Origin: Pseudomonas linyingensis
Lineage (GTDB): Bacteria; Pseudomonadota; Gammaproteobacteria; Pseudomonadales; Pseudomonadaceae
Direction: 5' to 3'
DNA: 64,000 bases
Assembly (NCBI RefSeq): GCF_900109175.1
Contig: NZ_FNZE01000008.1
Span: 160,563 to 224,562, forward strand
Shown here: positions 15,950 through 24,247 of the stretch, in pieces
Layout: each line of letters opens with the position of its first letter
Position numbering within the stretch: position 1 is the stretch's first letter
Notes under the pieces: generated by a model
Told to the model about the DNA's origin: nothing
Database searches by the model: none
What the model saw: the letters and a program-made list of their open reading frames with translations, nothing else
Made by a program: the position numbers and the translations under genes

Positions 15950-17452
15950 TCAGGCCGTATTCTTCTTGTGGGCGGCCCGGAATTTTTCGACCCAGGCGTA
16001 GCCATGGGCATCGTCACCGATTTCCCCCGGTGCCAATTCCATGTATTTCAAGGCACCCTCTAGATTCATTGGCTGGATCATCCCGGCCAGGAAGCGATCA
16101 ACGAGGGAAAGATGTCCGGCATAGCGTTCCGGCTCTTCCTCGAAGCACCACTTGCAGCCCTCTGAGCAGAAGTGATAGGTGCGGTCCTTATAGACCAGAG
16201 GAAAATCACGCACTTTCCAGGCTGGGCCAGGCGTCTGGTTGATCGGCAGCTGGCACATGTTGCAGACGACCGGCAGGGTTTCCGGATAGGTCAGTTCGCG
16301 CTTGCCAGCCAGCAGGTTTTCCGTGATGACATCCCAGTTTTTACCCCAGGTTGCATTCCAGCCCGGATATTTTTCCTCCAGCCAGTCACGCTCTTCCGGT
16401 GATACACCTGCTGCCGGATTCCACCATACCGTCGGCCGCCAGTACCAAACACCCAGGTGCATGCCATGGTGCTGAGAGTCGATCTCTTCCAGGAGCTGAT
16501 TCCAGTACCAAGGGGTATCCAGGCCCAAATCGAGCAGCGAGCGTTCGAACTGGGTAACAATCCACTCCTGCATGAACTCCTTGAAGGACTGCTTGCGGTG
16601 CTCGAGCGGCGTGTAATAGTCCATCACCGGGCCGGTCAGTACCGAAAACAGCTTCCAGGCACGCCAGATGCCGATGTCCACCAGTTTTTGCGCTTCGGCT
16701 TTCTTGCCATTGGCAACCAGCACGGACACCAGAGGGGCGCCGATCTGGGCATGCCGCGATTCGTCAGTCTGAATGCTGGAAATCAGGTTCGAGAACGTCC
16801 AGTCGCCGGCTTCTGCGGCATCCGCCGCCAGACCCAGGAACTGCATGTTGGTGAAGCCGGTTTCGAAGGCGAAGGTGAGCATCAACGCGACACCCACCGC
16901 GCTGCGGGTGGTCATCATGTCGTCGAACATGTGGCGCGCGGCGATGATTGCCCATTCGTTGGTGCCATAAGACTTGTGGGCCCAGTCGAACTGACGATCC
17001 TTGGGGCAATGCTCGTGGGGGAAGAACAGCTGAATCTGGCCATGACGAATCTCGTCCATCATGCCGAGTGTCGCCATATTGCGCATGCCTGGCGCTTTAC
17101 CGAAGCGTGCCATCCGCGCCTCGGCCGTAGAGGCTGAGTATTCGGCACGGGGAATGGCCCCGTAGTGTAACTTCATGACACTGAGCCAGCCCGGATCGGC
17201 CGTTTCGAACATCTTGCTGCGCTCCAGCGCAGCTTTTACCGAGTAAGCGCCGGCATCCTTTTCCCGCTGTACCTTGACGTACTCGTTATAGGTTTGCTTG
17301 TAGGGCTCGTCATAGTTTTCCCATTTCTCCATGCGGAGATCGAAGCTGCCACTCAGCTCCGGCGGGAACAACTCGTCTTCCGTGACATGCTTCGGCGTCC
17401 AGTTGGTCGTTCTGGCGATGTCGTACCAATCCATCCGGCTCAATACAGCCAT
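15950..17452 (-). CDS. tmoA: Toluene monooxygenase hydroxylase alpha subunit (di-iron)
   Basis: The 500-residue catalytic subunit. The di-iron ligands fall at the same numbers as in T4MO TmoA: Glu104, Glu134, His137, Glu197, Glu231 and His234. Of the pocket residues that steer the site of attack, Ile100, Ala107 and Thr201 are retained, but residue 103 is Ala, where T4MO has Gly, as I recall it. The product could be p-cresol, but regiospecificity is not certain. The C-terminal third has a Cys-rich YHS-like segment (Cys-Asn-Met-Cys; Phe-Cys-x3-Cys-x2-Cys) that appears poorer in Cys in TmoA. AAGGAG precedes ATG 17452; a 39-residue upstream extension is rejected. Confidence 0.95.
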   Translation of the reverse strand: MAVLSRMDWYDIARTTNWTPKHVTEDELFPPELSGSFDLRMEKWENYDEPYKQTYNEYVKVQREKDAGAYSVKAALERSKMFETADPGWLSVMKLHYGAIPRAEYSASTAEARMARFGKAPGMRNMATLGMMDEIRHGQIQLFFPHEHCPKDRQFDWAHKSYGTNEWAIIAARHMFDDMMTTRSAVGVALMLTFAFETGFTNMQFLGLAADAAEAGDWTFSNLISSIQTDESRHAQIGAPLVSVLVANGKKAEAQKLVDIGIWRAWKLFSVLTGPVMDYYTPLEHRKQSFKEFMQEWIVTQFERSLLDLGLDTPWYWNQLLEEIDSQHHGMHLGVWYWRPTVWWNPAAGVSPEERDWLEEKYPGWNATWGKNWDVITENLLAGKRELTYPETLPVVCNMCQLPINQTPGPAWKVRDFPLVYKDRTYHFCSEGCKWCFEEEPERYAGHLSLVDRFLAGMIQPMNLEGALKYMELAPGEIGDDAHGYAWVEKFRAAHKKNTA

Positions 17453-18006
17453 GTCCGTCTCCTTTCTTATATTTATCAGTAAGGGCGGCGCTGCCCACCT
17501 AGGGAAGCCCATCAAGAGGGCCTGCGCGATTGAAGTATGCTGCGCGCAACCTTGTTCGGAACCTGTCAAAAAGGTGCACGGCGTTATACCAAGGTGTAAC
17601 TGAATCGCCCGGCTTGACTGCCTTCCAGGCCGCTTCCCGAGGCCTATTAAGCAGGCGTGACGAGCCCGCGCGTCATGCCGAAGGGCTCAAGCACGGGACT
17701 ATTGCGCAGGTTGCCGGTTGTTGGAGTGGTTGTTCGCCTGGGAATGTGCATGCACAGTTCGTAGCCGTGGATCTGGACGGCAAGCCGGATAAGAAACCGA
17801 TCAAACGAACCTGCTATTGCAGCGGACGAAACCCGCTACGCTGCCGTCGACTGGCATCCTGTCGGACTTTGCGGTAAAGCTTGCACCACGTAGATTCTGC
17901 AGTGTTCGCCTCTTGCGGCGGAAATGCGCGTAGCAATGCTTGAATTTCTCACGCCCAACAGGCTTCTGGTGGCTGGAAGTCCTGCTGTTCACACGAAAGG
18001 TGAAAC
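17453..18006. other. Divergent control region between tmoA and the sensor kinase
   Basis: No convincing gene in 554 bases; short frames here are chance. The region must hold the promoters of the toluene operon (minus) and of the sensor kinase (plus). A clear AAAGGTG ribosome site precedes the kinase. One imperfect palindrome (17583-17600) is the best operator candidate. Confidence 0.6.
17583..17600. promoter_or_regulatory. Candidate response-regulator operator upstream of tmoA
   Basis: An 18-bp imperfect palindrome, GTTATACCAAGGTGTAAC, matching its reverse complement at 14 positions. It lies about 130 bp upstream of the tmoA start, a plausible distance for a TodT-type activator site. I could not verify a match to the TodT box. 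Confidence 0.35.
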
Positions 18007-20940
18007 ATGCCGACCATCAACCGCCAGCTATTCACGGACTCACCGATACTCCACGTCAGCGATGTGACGCTCTCCGCTACCGACGATCTCCAGGCCCACC
18101 GCGAGAAGCTCGCGCGCATCGTGTTGGATGAGATGTATCAGTTCGTAGGCCTGTTTGACGCGAACGGTATGACCCTCGAGATCAACCAGTCCGCGCTCGA
18201 TGGGGCGGGTATCCAGCTGGATGACATTCAGGGAAAACCGTTCTGGGAGGCGCGCTGGTGGGCTGTCTCGAAGGAGACTCAGGACTTCCAGCGCGACTGC
18301 GTGCTCCGGGCAGGCCGGGGAGAGTTCGTGCAAAGCGAAGTCGAAATCTACGGTCAAGCCGCTGGCGAGGAAACGATCATCATCGACTTCTCGCTGCTGC
18401 CGATAAAAGACCAGAACGGCAGGATCATGTTTCTGCTCGCCGAAGGCCGCAACATCACCGAGAAGAAGCACGCCGAAGCCGAGATCGCGCGGAAGAACGA
18501 AGAGCTGCAAAGGTTGCTCGACAAGATCCGGCACATGGACGAACTGAAGAGCGACTTCTTCGCCAACATCAGCCATGAACTGCGCACGCCGCTGACTCTG
18601 ATCCTCGGCCCGGTCGAGTCCATTCTCGCCAGCGGAGCGAATCTCGACGAGCTGCAGCGGCGCGACCTGGGGGTCATCCAGCGTAATGCCGCGACGCTGC
18701 TCAAGCATGTCAACGACCTGCTTGACCTCGCGAAGCTCGAGGCAGGCCAGATGACGGTCAATTACGCGCGCGTCGACCTGGCGCACGCCGTGCGTACGGT
18801 CGCCGCGCACTTCGACGCGCTGGCGCCGCAGCGCTCGCTTTCCTACGTGATCACCGCGCCCGACACGCTGGAAGCAGAAGTCGACCCGGAGAAATTCGAC
18901 GGCATTCTGCTCAATCTGCTCTCCAACGCCTTCAAGTTCACGCCAGCCGGAGGCCGGATCAGGTGCGCCCTCGAGCTCAGCGGGAAGGATCGTCTGCTGC
19001 TCAGCGTCCAGGACAGCGGCTGCGGGGTCGCCCCCGAGATGCGCTCGACGATCTTTGACCGCTTCCGCCGGGCACAGGGGGGGAACACGCGCGAATTCGG
19101 CGGCACCGGCCTGGGCCTGGCGCTAGTCAAGGATTTCGTCGACCTGCACGGTGGCACCATAGTCACCCTGGATGCGCCGGGTGGCGGTGCGCTATTCCAG
19201 GTCGAGATGCCGCTGCGCGCCCCGCAGGGTGCTTACGTCCGCCATGCCGAAGCGCTCCTCGCCCCCCGGGAGAGCGGTGGCGTCGTCAACTTCGCCATCG
19301 AGGAGCTGCAGCGGACCACACTCGATACCCCTGCACCGCCATGCTCAGCGGACCGCCCGCAGGTTCTGGTGGTCGAAGATAATGGCGAAATGCAGCGTTT
19401 CATCGCCGAGGTGCTCGGCGACGAGTACCGTGTCGTGGCGGCCGCCAATGGTGCGGAGGCGCTGGAGCGAGCGCTTGCCGAACCACCGGATCTGGTGGTT
19501 TCCGACCTGATGATGCCGAAGCTTGGCGGTGACCGGCTGGTAGACGAGATGCGCGCGAGCCCAACCTTGCTTCACGTGCCGGTGCTCGTGCTGTCCGCCA
19601 AGGCAGACGAGGCGCTACGGCTGAAGCTGCTTTCCGAGTCGGTGCAGGACTACGTCACCAAACCGTTTTCCCCGCATGAACTGCGCGCCCGGGTTCGCAA
19701 CCTGGTCATGATGAAGCGCGCGCGGGATGCGCTGCAGAAGGAGCTTTCGAGCCAGAACGAGGATCTGGCGCAGCTCACTCAGCAGCTCATTGCCAACAAA
19801 CAGGCGCTGCAGCAGAGCCTAGCCGCTCAGCGCAAGTCCGAGCAGCTGTGGCGGGCCGTCTATGAGCACTCGGCCGCCGGTATTGCGTTGACCGAACCGG
19901 ATGGACGGATACTGGCCGCGAACCCCGCCTTCCAAAAGATGCTCGGGTATACGGCAGAGGATCTGCAGAATCGCTTCCTGGCACAGATCACGCCCGAGGA
20001 TGACCGTGAGATCACCCGCTCGCGCATTGACCAGCTGCTGACCGGCAAGGTCGATGAGTACTACGTGCAGCGCCGCTACGAGCACCGGGACGGCAGCATC
20101 ATTTGGGCGAATGTGGGGGTATCGCTGATTCCCGGCAGCGAGGGTGGCGCCCCGATGCTCCTGCAAGTCGTCGAAGACATCACTGAGCGCAAACGGGCAG
20201 AGCAGGCGTTGGCAGATGCGCAGAACGAGCTGGCGTGCGTAACGCGGGTGACGGCCATGGGGGAGCTCGCCGCCTCCATTGCTCACGAAGTCAACCAGCC
20301 GCTTGCCGCTGTCGTCGCCAACGGGCATGCCGCTCAACGCTGGCTCAAGGTAGAGACTCCCAATGAACAGGAGGTGCATGATGCCATTCAGCGGATCATC
20401 CGCGATGCCAACCGGGCAAGTGAGGTGATCGCGAGGATTCGAGGGTTTCTCAAGAGGAAGGGGCCGGACAGGACCCAGGTTCACCTCGAGGAGGTCATCG
20501 GCGACGTTATCAGCCTGGTGCAAGACAAAGCCCGGACCCATGGCGTGTCGTTAAGCGTCAGATCGGCTGCAGGCCTCCCGCCGGTAATGGCGGATCGCGT
20601 GCAGTTGCAGCAGGTGGTGCTGAACCTCGTGATGAATGCCATTGATGCCATGAGTTCGGTCTCGGGGCGGGAGCCGGTATTGGAGATAGAAGCGGACCAG
20701 ATTGGCCCGGACACCGTGCGGGTCACGGTACGAGATTCGGGGGGCGGGCTCGAACCGCAGGATAGGCTGCGGATTTTCGACGCCTTCTATACGACGAAGC
20801 CGGAAGGCTTGGGGATGGGGCTCGCGATCAGCAGCTCAATCGTTGAGGCACATGGTGGACGGCTGTGGGCGACGCCTAACGACGGCCCCGGCGAGACCTT
20901 TCAGTTCACTCTGCCGATCGGAGCACTATGCGGATCATGA
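18007..20940 (+). CDS. tmoS: Hybrid sensor kinase for toluene-like aromatics (TodS/TmoS type)
   Basis: A 977-residue cytoplasmic hybrid kinase with the TodS layout: PAS-1, histidine kinase 1, receiver, PAS-2, histidine kinase 2. There are no membrane segments. Phospho-relay residues fall at exactly the TodS numbers: His190 (Ser-His-Glu-Leu-Arg-Thr-Pro), Asp500 (Ser-Asp-Leu-Met-Met-Pro) and His760 (Ala-His-Glu-Val-Asn-Gln-Pro). In PAS-1 the toluene-contact residues known in TodS are also present at identical numbers: Phe46, Ile74, Phe79 and Ile114. It therefore probably binds toluene-like ligands and signals to the next gene. It overlaps the response regulator by 13 nt and diverges from tmoA. 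Confidence 0.94.
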   Translation: MPTINRQLFTDSPILHVSDVTLSATDDLQAHREKLARIVLDEMYQFVGLFDANGMTLEINQSALDGAGIQLDDIQGKPFWEARWWAVSKETQDFQRDCVLRAGRGEFVQSEVEIYGQAAGEETIIIDFSLLPIKDQNGRIMFLLAEGRNITEKKHAEAEIARKNEELQRLLDKIRHMDELKSDFFANISHELRTPLTLILGPVESILASGANLDELQRRDLGVIQRNAATLLKHVNDLLDLAKLEAGQMTVNYARVDLAHAVRTVAAHFDALAPQRSLSYVITAPDTLEAEVDPEKFDGILLNLLSNAFKFTPAGGRIRCALELSGKDRLLLSVQDSGCGVAPEMRSTIFDRFRRAQGGNTREFGGTGLGLALVKDFVDLHGGTIVTLDAPGGGALFQVEMPLRAPQGAYVRHAEALLAPRESGGVVNFAIEELQRTTLDTPAPPCSADRPQVLVVEDNGEMQRFIAEVLGDEYRVVAAANGAEALERALAEPPDLVVSDLMMPKLGGDRLVDEMRASPTLLHVPVLVLSAKADEALRLKLLSESVQDYVTKPFSPHELRARVRNLVMMKRARDALQKELSSQNEDLAQLTQQLIANKQALQQSLAAQRKSEQLWRAVYEHSAAGIALTEPDGRILAANPAFQKMLGYTAEDLQNRFLAQITPEDDREITRSRIDQLLTGKVDEYYVQRRYEHRDGSIIWANVGVSLIPGSEGGAPMLLQVVEDITERKRAEQALADAQNELACVTRVTAMGELAASIAHEVNQPLAAVVANGHAAQRWLKVETPNEQEVHDAIQRIIRDANRASEVIARIRGFLKRKGPDRTQVHLEEVIGDVISLVQDKARTHGVSLSVRSAAGLPPVMADRVQLQQVVLNLVMNAIDAMSSVSGREPVLEIEADQIGPDTVRVTVRDSGGGLEPQDRLRIFDAFYTTKPEGLGMGLAISSSIVEAHGGRLWATPNDGPGETFQFTLPIGALCGS

Positions 20941-21578
20941 AGCCAATAGATCCCACCGTTTTTGTTGTCGATGACGATTTGTCCGTACGCGAGGCTCTGA
21001 GCAGCCTGATCCGTTCGGTCGGCCTGCGTGTCGAAACCTTCGCTTCCGCGCAGGACTTCCTGCAATACCAGCGCCCTGACGCGGCGGCGTGCCTCGTGCT
21101 CGACGTGCGAATGCCCGGCCTGAGCGGACTCGATCTGCAGCGTGAGCTGGCCCATTCGCAGGAGCGGATTCCCATCATTTTCATCACGGGCCACGGTGAC
21201 ATCCCGATGAGCGTTCGCGCCATGAAGGCGGGGGCAATTGAATTCTTGCCGAAGCCTTTTCGTGATGAGGACTTGCTGGATGCCATTCGCGAGGGGCTCG
21301 AACGGAGCCAGGTAGCCCGGCAACAACGCGTCGAACTGGCTGAGATCCAGGAGAGGTACGCCACGCTCACATCCCGCGAGCGGGAGGTGATAATCCTGAT
21401 CGTCAAAGGCATGCTCAACAAGCAGGTTGCTGCCGAGCTTGGCATCACGGAGATCACGATCAAGGTTCATCGCCGGCGCATACTGCAGAAAATGAACGCA
21501 AAGTCGCTGCCAGATCTGGTGCGTATGGTCGAAAAGCTCCGCCAGAGCGATCTCGCGGACAAAAACGCTCATACCTAG
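20928..21578 (+). CDS. tmoT: Response regulator, LuxR/FixJ type (TodT/TmoT type)
   Basis: A 216-residue two-domain regulator: a receiver with an acidic cluster (Asp15-Asp16-Asp17), phosphoacceptor Asp59 and Lys in Pro-Lys-Pro-Phe, then a LuxR-type helix-turn-helix near the C-terminus (Leu-Thr-Ser-Arg-Glu-Arg-Glu-Val). It is the expected partner of the upstream kinase and activator of the toluene operon. ATG 20928 lies within the last codons of the kinase. A second ATG at 20937 would give an ATGA overlap and 213 residues; the GGAG site fits neither perfectly, so the start is uncertain by three residues. Confidence 0.92.
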   Translation: MRIMKPIDPTVFVVDDDLSVREALSSLIRSVGLRVETFASAQDFLQYQRPDAAACLVLDVRMPGLSGLDLQRELAHSQERIPIIFITGHGDIPMSVRAMKAGAIEFLPKPFRDEDLLDAIREGLERSQVARQQRVELAEIQERYATLTSREREVIILIVKGMLNKQVAAELGITEITIKVHRRRILQKMNAKSLPDLVRMVEKLRQSDLADKNAHT

Positions 21579-21596
21579 GCATTCCTGCCTGCAGGA

Positions 21597-22325
21597 TCAT
21601 CCACGCAACCCACCGACAATCGACTCGAACATGTGATCGGCCGCCGAGCGGCCATCGTGCAGCGGGTTGCAGAAGAGCGCCCAGGCATTGGCATGGTTGG
21701 TGTCCACTGCTTCGTCGATGTGCGGCTCGCCGGCGACATGCCACTTGCGGCCGAGCTGTGCCACCAGATCCGACGCATTCGACCGCCCCGGCTCGGCGCG
21801 CACGTTGATCCAGCAGTGGCAGTGCGGCGCCGGCCGGTGGTAGGGAATCCGCGAGCCCAGCCGCACCAGCAGCCCCGAACCCACCGGATCCAGGGTCACC
21901 AGCATCTCCACCCGATAGCCCCACTCGCTGAGCCGCTGCGACAGATGCGCGCCGCTCCAGGCGCCGAGGCTGTGGCCGACGATATAGATCGGCGTGGTCT
22001 TGTCGTGGATCTCGGCGGTTATCAGCCGACCGATGTCGATCGCGCTCCACATCTCGTGATAGCCCAGATAGAGCGACTGGTAGCCGTCCGCCACTCCGGC
22101 CTCGTCGATGCGCTGGTCGAAGGCGGCCAGCGCGTAGGCCATGTTGCGGTAGGGCCCGGCGAGGTAGTAGGACTTCTTATCGCCAGCGCCGCCGATGAAC
22201 AGAGCGAGCGTCCGGTGTTCGGAGCCTGACGTAGCTCCGGAGCCTTGATCCTTGGCCGCAGAGGTCAGCCTCGGGTCGGGACGCGACTCTCGGGTTTCGC
22301 TGGGATGAAGGCGAGTGGTCCCCAT
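21597..22325 (-). CDS. Putative alpha/beta-hydrolase-like protein
   Basis: A 242-residue protein with a serine-hydrolase nucleophile elbow, Gly-His-Ser-Leu-Gly, at about residues 116-120, preceded by a hydrophobic strand (Pro-Ile-Tyr-Ile-Val), as in lipases and related enzymes. A late His in His-Ile-Asp-Glu or Asn-His-Ala-Asn could complete a triad. No signal peptide is visible; the first 35 residues look disordered. The substrate is unknown. The gene ends 18 bp from the response regulator and is convergent with it. It is not part of the toluene or phenol pathway by any sign I can see, and it opens a three-gene stretch separating the toluene block from the lower pathway. Confidence 0.65.
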   Translation of the reverse strand: MGTTRLHPSETRESRPDPRLTSAAKDQGSGATSGSEHRTLALFIGGAGDKKSYYLAGPYRNMAYALAAFDQRIDEAGVADGYQSLYLGYHEMWSAIDIGRLITAEIHDKTTPIYIVGHSLGAWSGAHLSQRLSEWGYRVEMLVTLDPVGSGLLVRLGSRIPYHRPAPHCHCWINVRAEPGRSNASDLVAQLGRKWHVAGEPHIDEAVDTNHANAWALFCNPLHDGRSAADHMFESIVGGLRG

Positions 22326-22593
22326 CGTGGATTTCCCCGGATGTTTCAGGTGCCGTGACAGCAGCGCTTCAGCACAGCGCCGGATAGGTTCATGGTAGTC
22401 CCATCGCGCAAGGCTCAGTATCAGATGCTTGCCCCCGGGCAGCGTTATGGGAGGGGGCCAGCGCCGCGCAGCCGGCTATTCGTCTGGAGGACAAATCCGT
22501 CCCCCTGTCCATTTCGCAGCAGATCAAGTCACCGCAGGGCGAGCGGCCCAACCATACTTGCTGAAGTCCTCCAAGCCTGCACCGGAGCACTCG

Positions 22594-23364
22594 ATGCCCG
22601 TTATCGACTCGATTGTCGCGCAAGCGCTACGCCTGGACATGGCCCTCCATGAGGCGAACGCCCGCATGGAGGCGCGCACCGACGACCAGGGGCTGCACGA
22701 TCTGCGGGTCAAGGCCCGGCGCCTGAAAAGCCTGCTCAGGCCTATTCGCAAGCTGGACGACGTTAAGTCGCTCGATCAGGCCGCGTCGAAGTTCCTGAAG
22801 CTGACCAGTCCGCTGCGCGATCTCGAGGTTCTGGCCAATGAACTGGCGCGCAAGGGAGCGACCAAGCAGGCCCGCTCCCGACAGGCTGCCGTCGGCTCCG
22901 CTTATGCCGAGATCGTGCAGAGCCCGGAGCTTGAGCAGCTCTTTGCCGAGCTGGACGATTTCCCCTCGAACCTTCGCGCGGCCGATCGCAACGGAGAGCT
23001 GCGCCGGCTCAAGAAGCGGATCAGCCGGAAACTAAAGAAACAGCTGCGCCGCCTGCAGGCGGCACTGGACGCCCCGGACCATGACCGGCACAAGCTGCGC
23101 ATCCTGATCAAGCGCCTGAGATACGCCCACAGAGCCTACCCCCAGCTGTTGCCCATCTCGAAAAAGACCGCCACCGCCCTCATGCATGCCCAGGCCGAGC
23201 TGGGCGACTGGCACGATCAGCACCTCTGGTCGCAGAACTCCAGCCAGGAGACGGACCTGCAACCCTTGCAGGCCGACTGGCTAACAGCCGCTGCCGCCGC
23301 ACTCGAGGAGGCCGAAACAACCATCGCCGAACTCAGAACCCGGTTGCGGCGGGATAGCGAATGA
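22594..23364 (+). CDS. CHAD-domain protein
   Basis: A 256-residue, all-helical, strongly basic protein with the CHAD (conserved histidine alpha-helical) pattern: His-Asp-Leu-Arg-Val-Lys-Ala-Arg-Arg near residues 28-36, repeated Arg/Lys-rich helices, His-Lys-Leu-Arg-Ile and Trp-His-Asp-Gln near the end. CHAD domains bind polyphosphate and are often associated with polyphosphate granules. The CYTH partner domain is not present here. ATG 22594 follows GGAG by 7 nt; the frame continues upstream but without a good start. It stands between unrelated genes; its role here is unknown. Confidence 0.82.
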   Translation: MPVIDSIVAQALRLDMALHEANARMEARTDDQGLHDLRVKARRLKSLLRPIRKLDDVKSLDQAASKFLKLTSPLRDLEVLANELARKGATKQARSRQAAVGSAYAEIVQSPELEQLFAELDDFPSNLRAADRNGELRRLKKRISRKLKKQLRRLQAALDAPDHDRHKLRILIKRLRYAHRAYPQLLPISKKTATALMHAQAELGDWHDQHLWSQNSSQETDLQPLQADWLTAAAAALEEAETTIAELRTRLRRDSE

Positions 23365-23451
23365 CGCGGCGCGAGGCCTACGGCAGCGCTGGAAGCCGCC
23401 GGAGCGTCGGCTAGAGTCGAACTACCACATGGGAACAGAGCGGAGACGACT

Positions 23452-23943
23452 ATGCCTGCCCTGAGCAAGAACGATCTGACCCTGCTGCAGCTACGTGGCA
23501 TCGAAGTCGAGAGCGGGCCCTCGGGAACGCGCTACGTCTTCTCGCTGACCGGGCTCTTCTGGCTGTTCAACCATCTGCGCGAGAAGCCCGCGAGGAGCCG
23601 CAAGCAGCGCCTCTCCATCCGCCTGCTCAAGGAGCTGGTCAGCGCCTCCATCAGGCCCGAGTGGCGCCAACTCCGGGTCAAGGCCATGGCGCTGCCGGTC
23701 TACTCCGAGAACCACTACCAGCTGGCGATCTACCTGAACGGCAGCCCGCCGCTGATGCTGCACATCCTCGACCTGCGCCGTGAGATCGAGTCGCAGGTCC
23801 CTTTCCTCGAACACTCGAGCTTCCTCGCCCCCGCCGAGGACACGGAAGTGGTGTGGAAAATCAGCGAAGAAGAGCGCAAACAGCTGGTTGCCGGCAAGTA
23901 CCTGGCGTTTGGCGAAGTGGATCAGCCGTCGGTTCCGGGGTGA
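23452..23943 (+). CDS. Conserved hypothetical protein
   Basis: A 163-residue soluble protein I do not recognise. The sequence suggests mixed alpha/beta structure: a hydrophobic segment around residues 28-40 (Phe-Ser-Leu-Thr-Gly-Leu-Phe-Trp-Leu-Phe), a basic helix (about 46-60) and an acidic C-terminal part. There is no signal peptide or membrane anchor. The start codon is ATG 23452 with a GGAG-type site just upstream. It follows the CHAD gene by 87 bp on the same strand and may share a transcript. A hairpin that could end that transcript lies at 23990-24019. Confidence 0.6.
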   Translation: MPALSKNDLTLLQLRGIEVESGPSGTRYVFSLTGLFWLFNHLREKPARSRKQRLSIRLLKELVSASIRPEWRQLRVKAMALPVYSENHYQLAIYLNGSPPLMLHILDLRREIESQVPFLEHSSFLAPAEDTEVVWKISEEERKQLVAGKYLAFGEVDQPSVPG

Positions 23944-23989
23944 GGGCAGAGGCGGAACATCGATTCGAGCAGATGGCAGGGTGGTGTAG

Positions 23990-24019
23990 GGTGGGCAACT
24001 CGCGCAGCGATTGCCCACC
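23990..24019. terminator. Hairpin after the hypothetical gene
   Basis: Perfect 9-bp arms (GGTGGGCAA at 23990-23998 with TTGCCCACC at 24011-24019), followed by TTCT. A weak terminator, or a dispersed intergenic palindrome of pseudomonads. Confidence 0.5.
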
Positions 24020-24247
24020 TTCTGTCTCGGTAGGCGAGGCTGTGCTGTTGTCTAGCCTATGCGCTGTGGGCGCGTGACCAGAGGCTGATACGGCATGCTC
24101 GATACCTGTGAGGTATCGGATCAGAAGAAACAAAGTATTAGCTGGTATCGCTCCCTCTCCCTATCCTCACTCCCAAGGCCCAGCCCCTACGACCTCCACC
24201 CCGGTCGCCCTGGCTGGCCACCCCCAGAACAACAACGCGGAGTGACC
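24020..24247. other. Leader region of the lower meta-cleavage operon
   Basis: No gene is credible. It contains one perfect small palindrome (24100-24118) and a pyrimidine-rich stretch (about 24148-24235) before dmpC. No sigma-54 promoter motif was found here, so how this operon is expressed is open. Confidence 0.5.
24100..24118. promoter_or_regulatory. Perfect short palindrome upstream of dmpC
   Basis: CGATACCT and AGGTATCG, 8-bp arms with a 3-nt loop, 130 bp before the dmpC start. It could be an operator or a leader hairpin; the sequence alone does not decide. Confidence 0.4.

Noticed and set aside
24020..24247. Sigma-54 promoter for the lower pathway
   Set aside because: No GG-N10-GC pair in a suitable context was found before dmpC.
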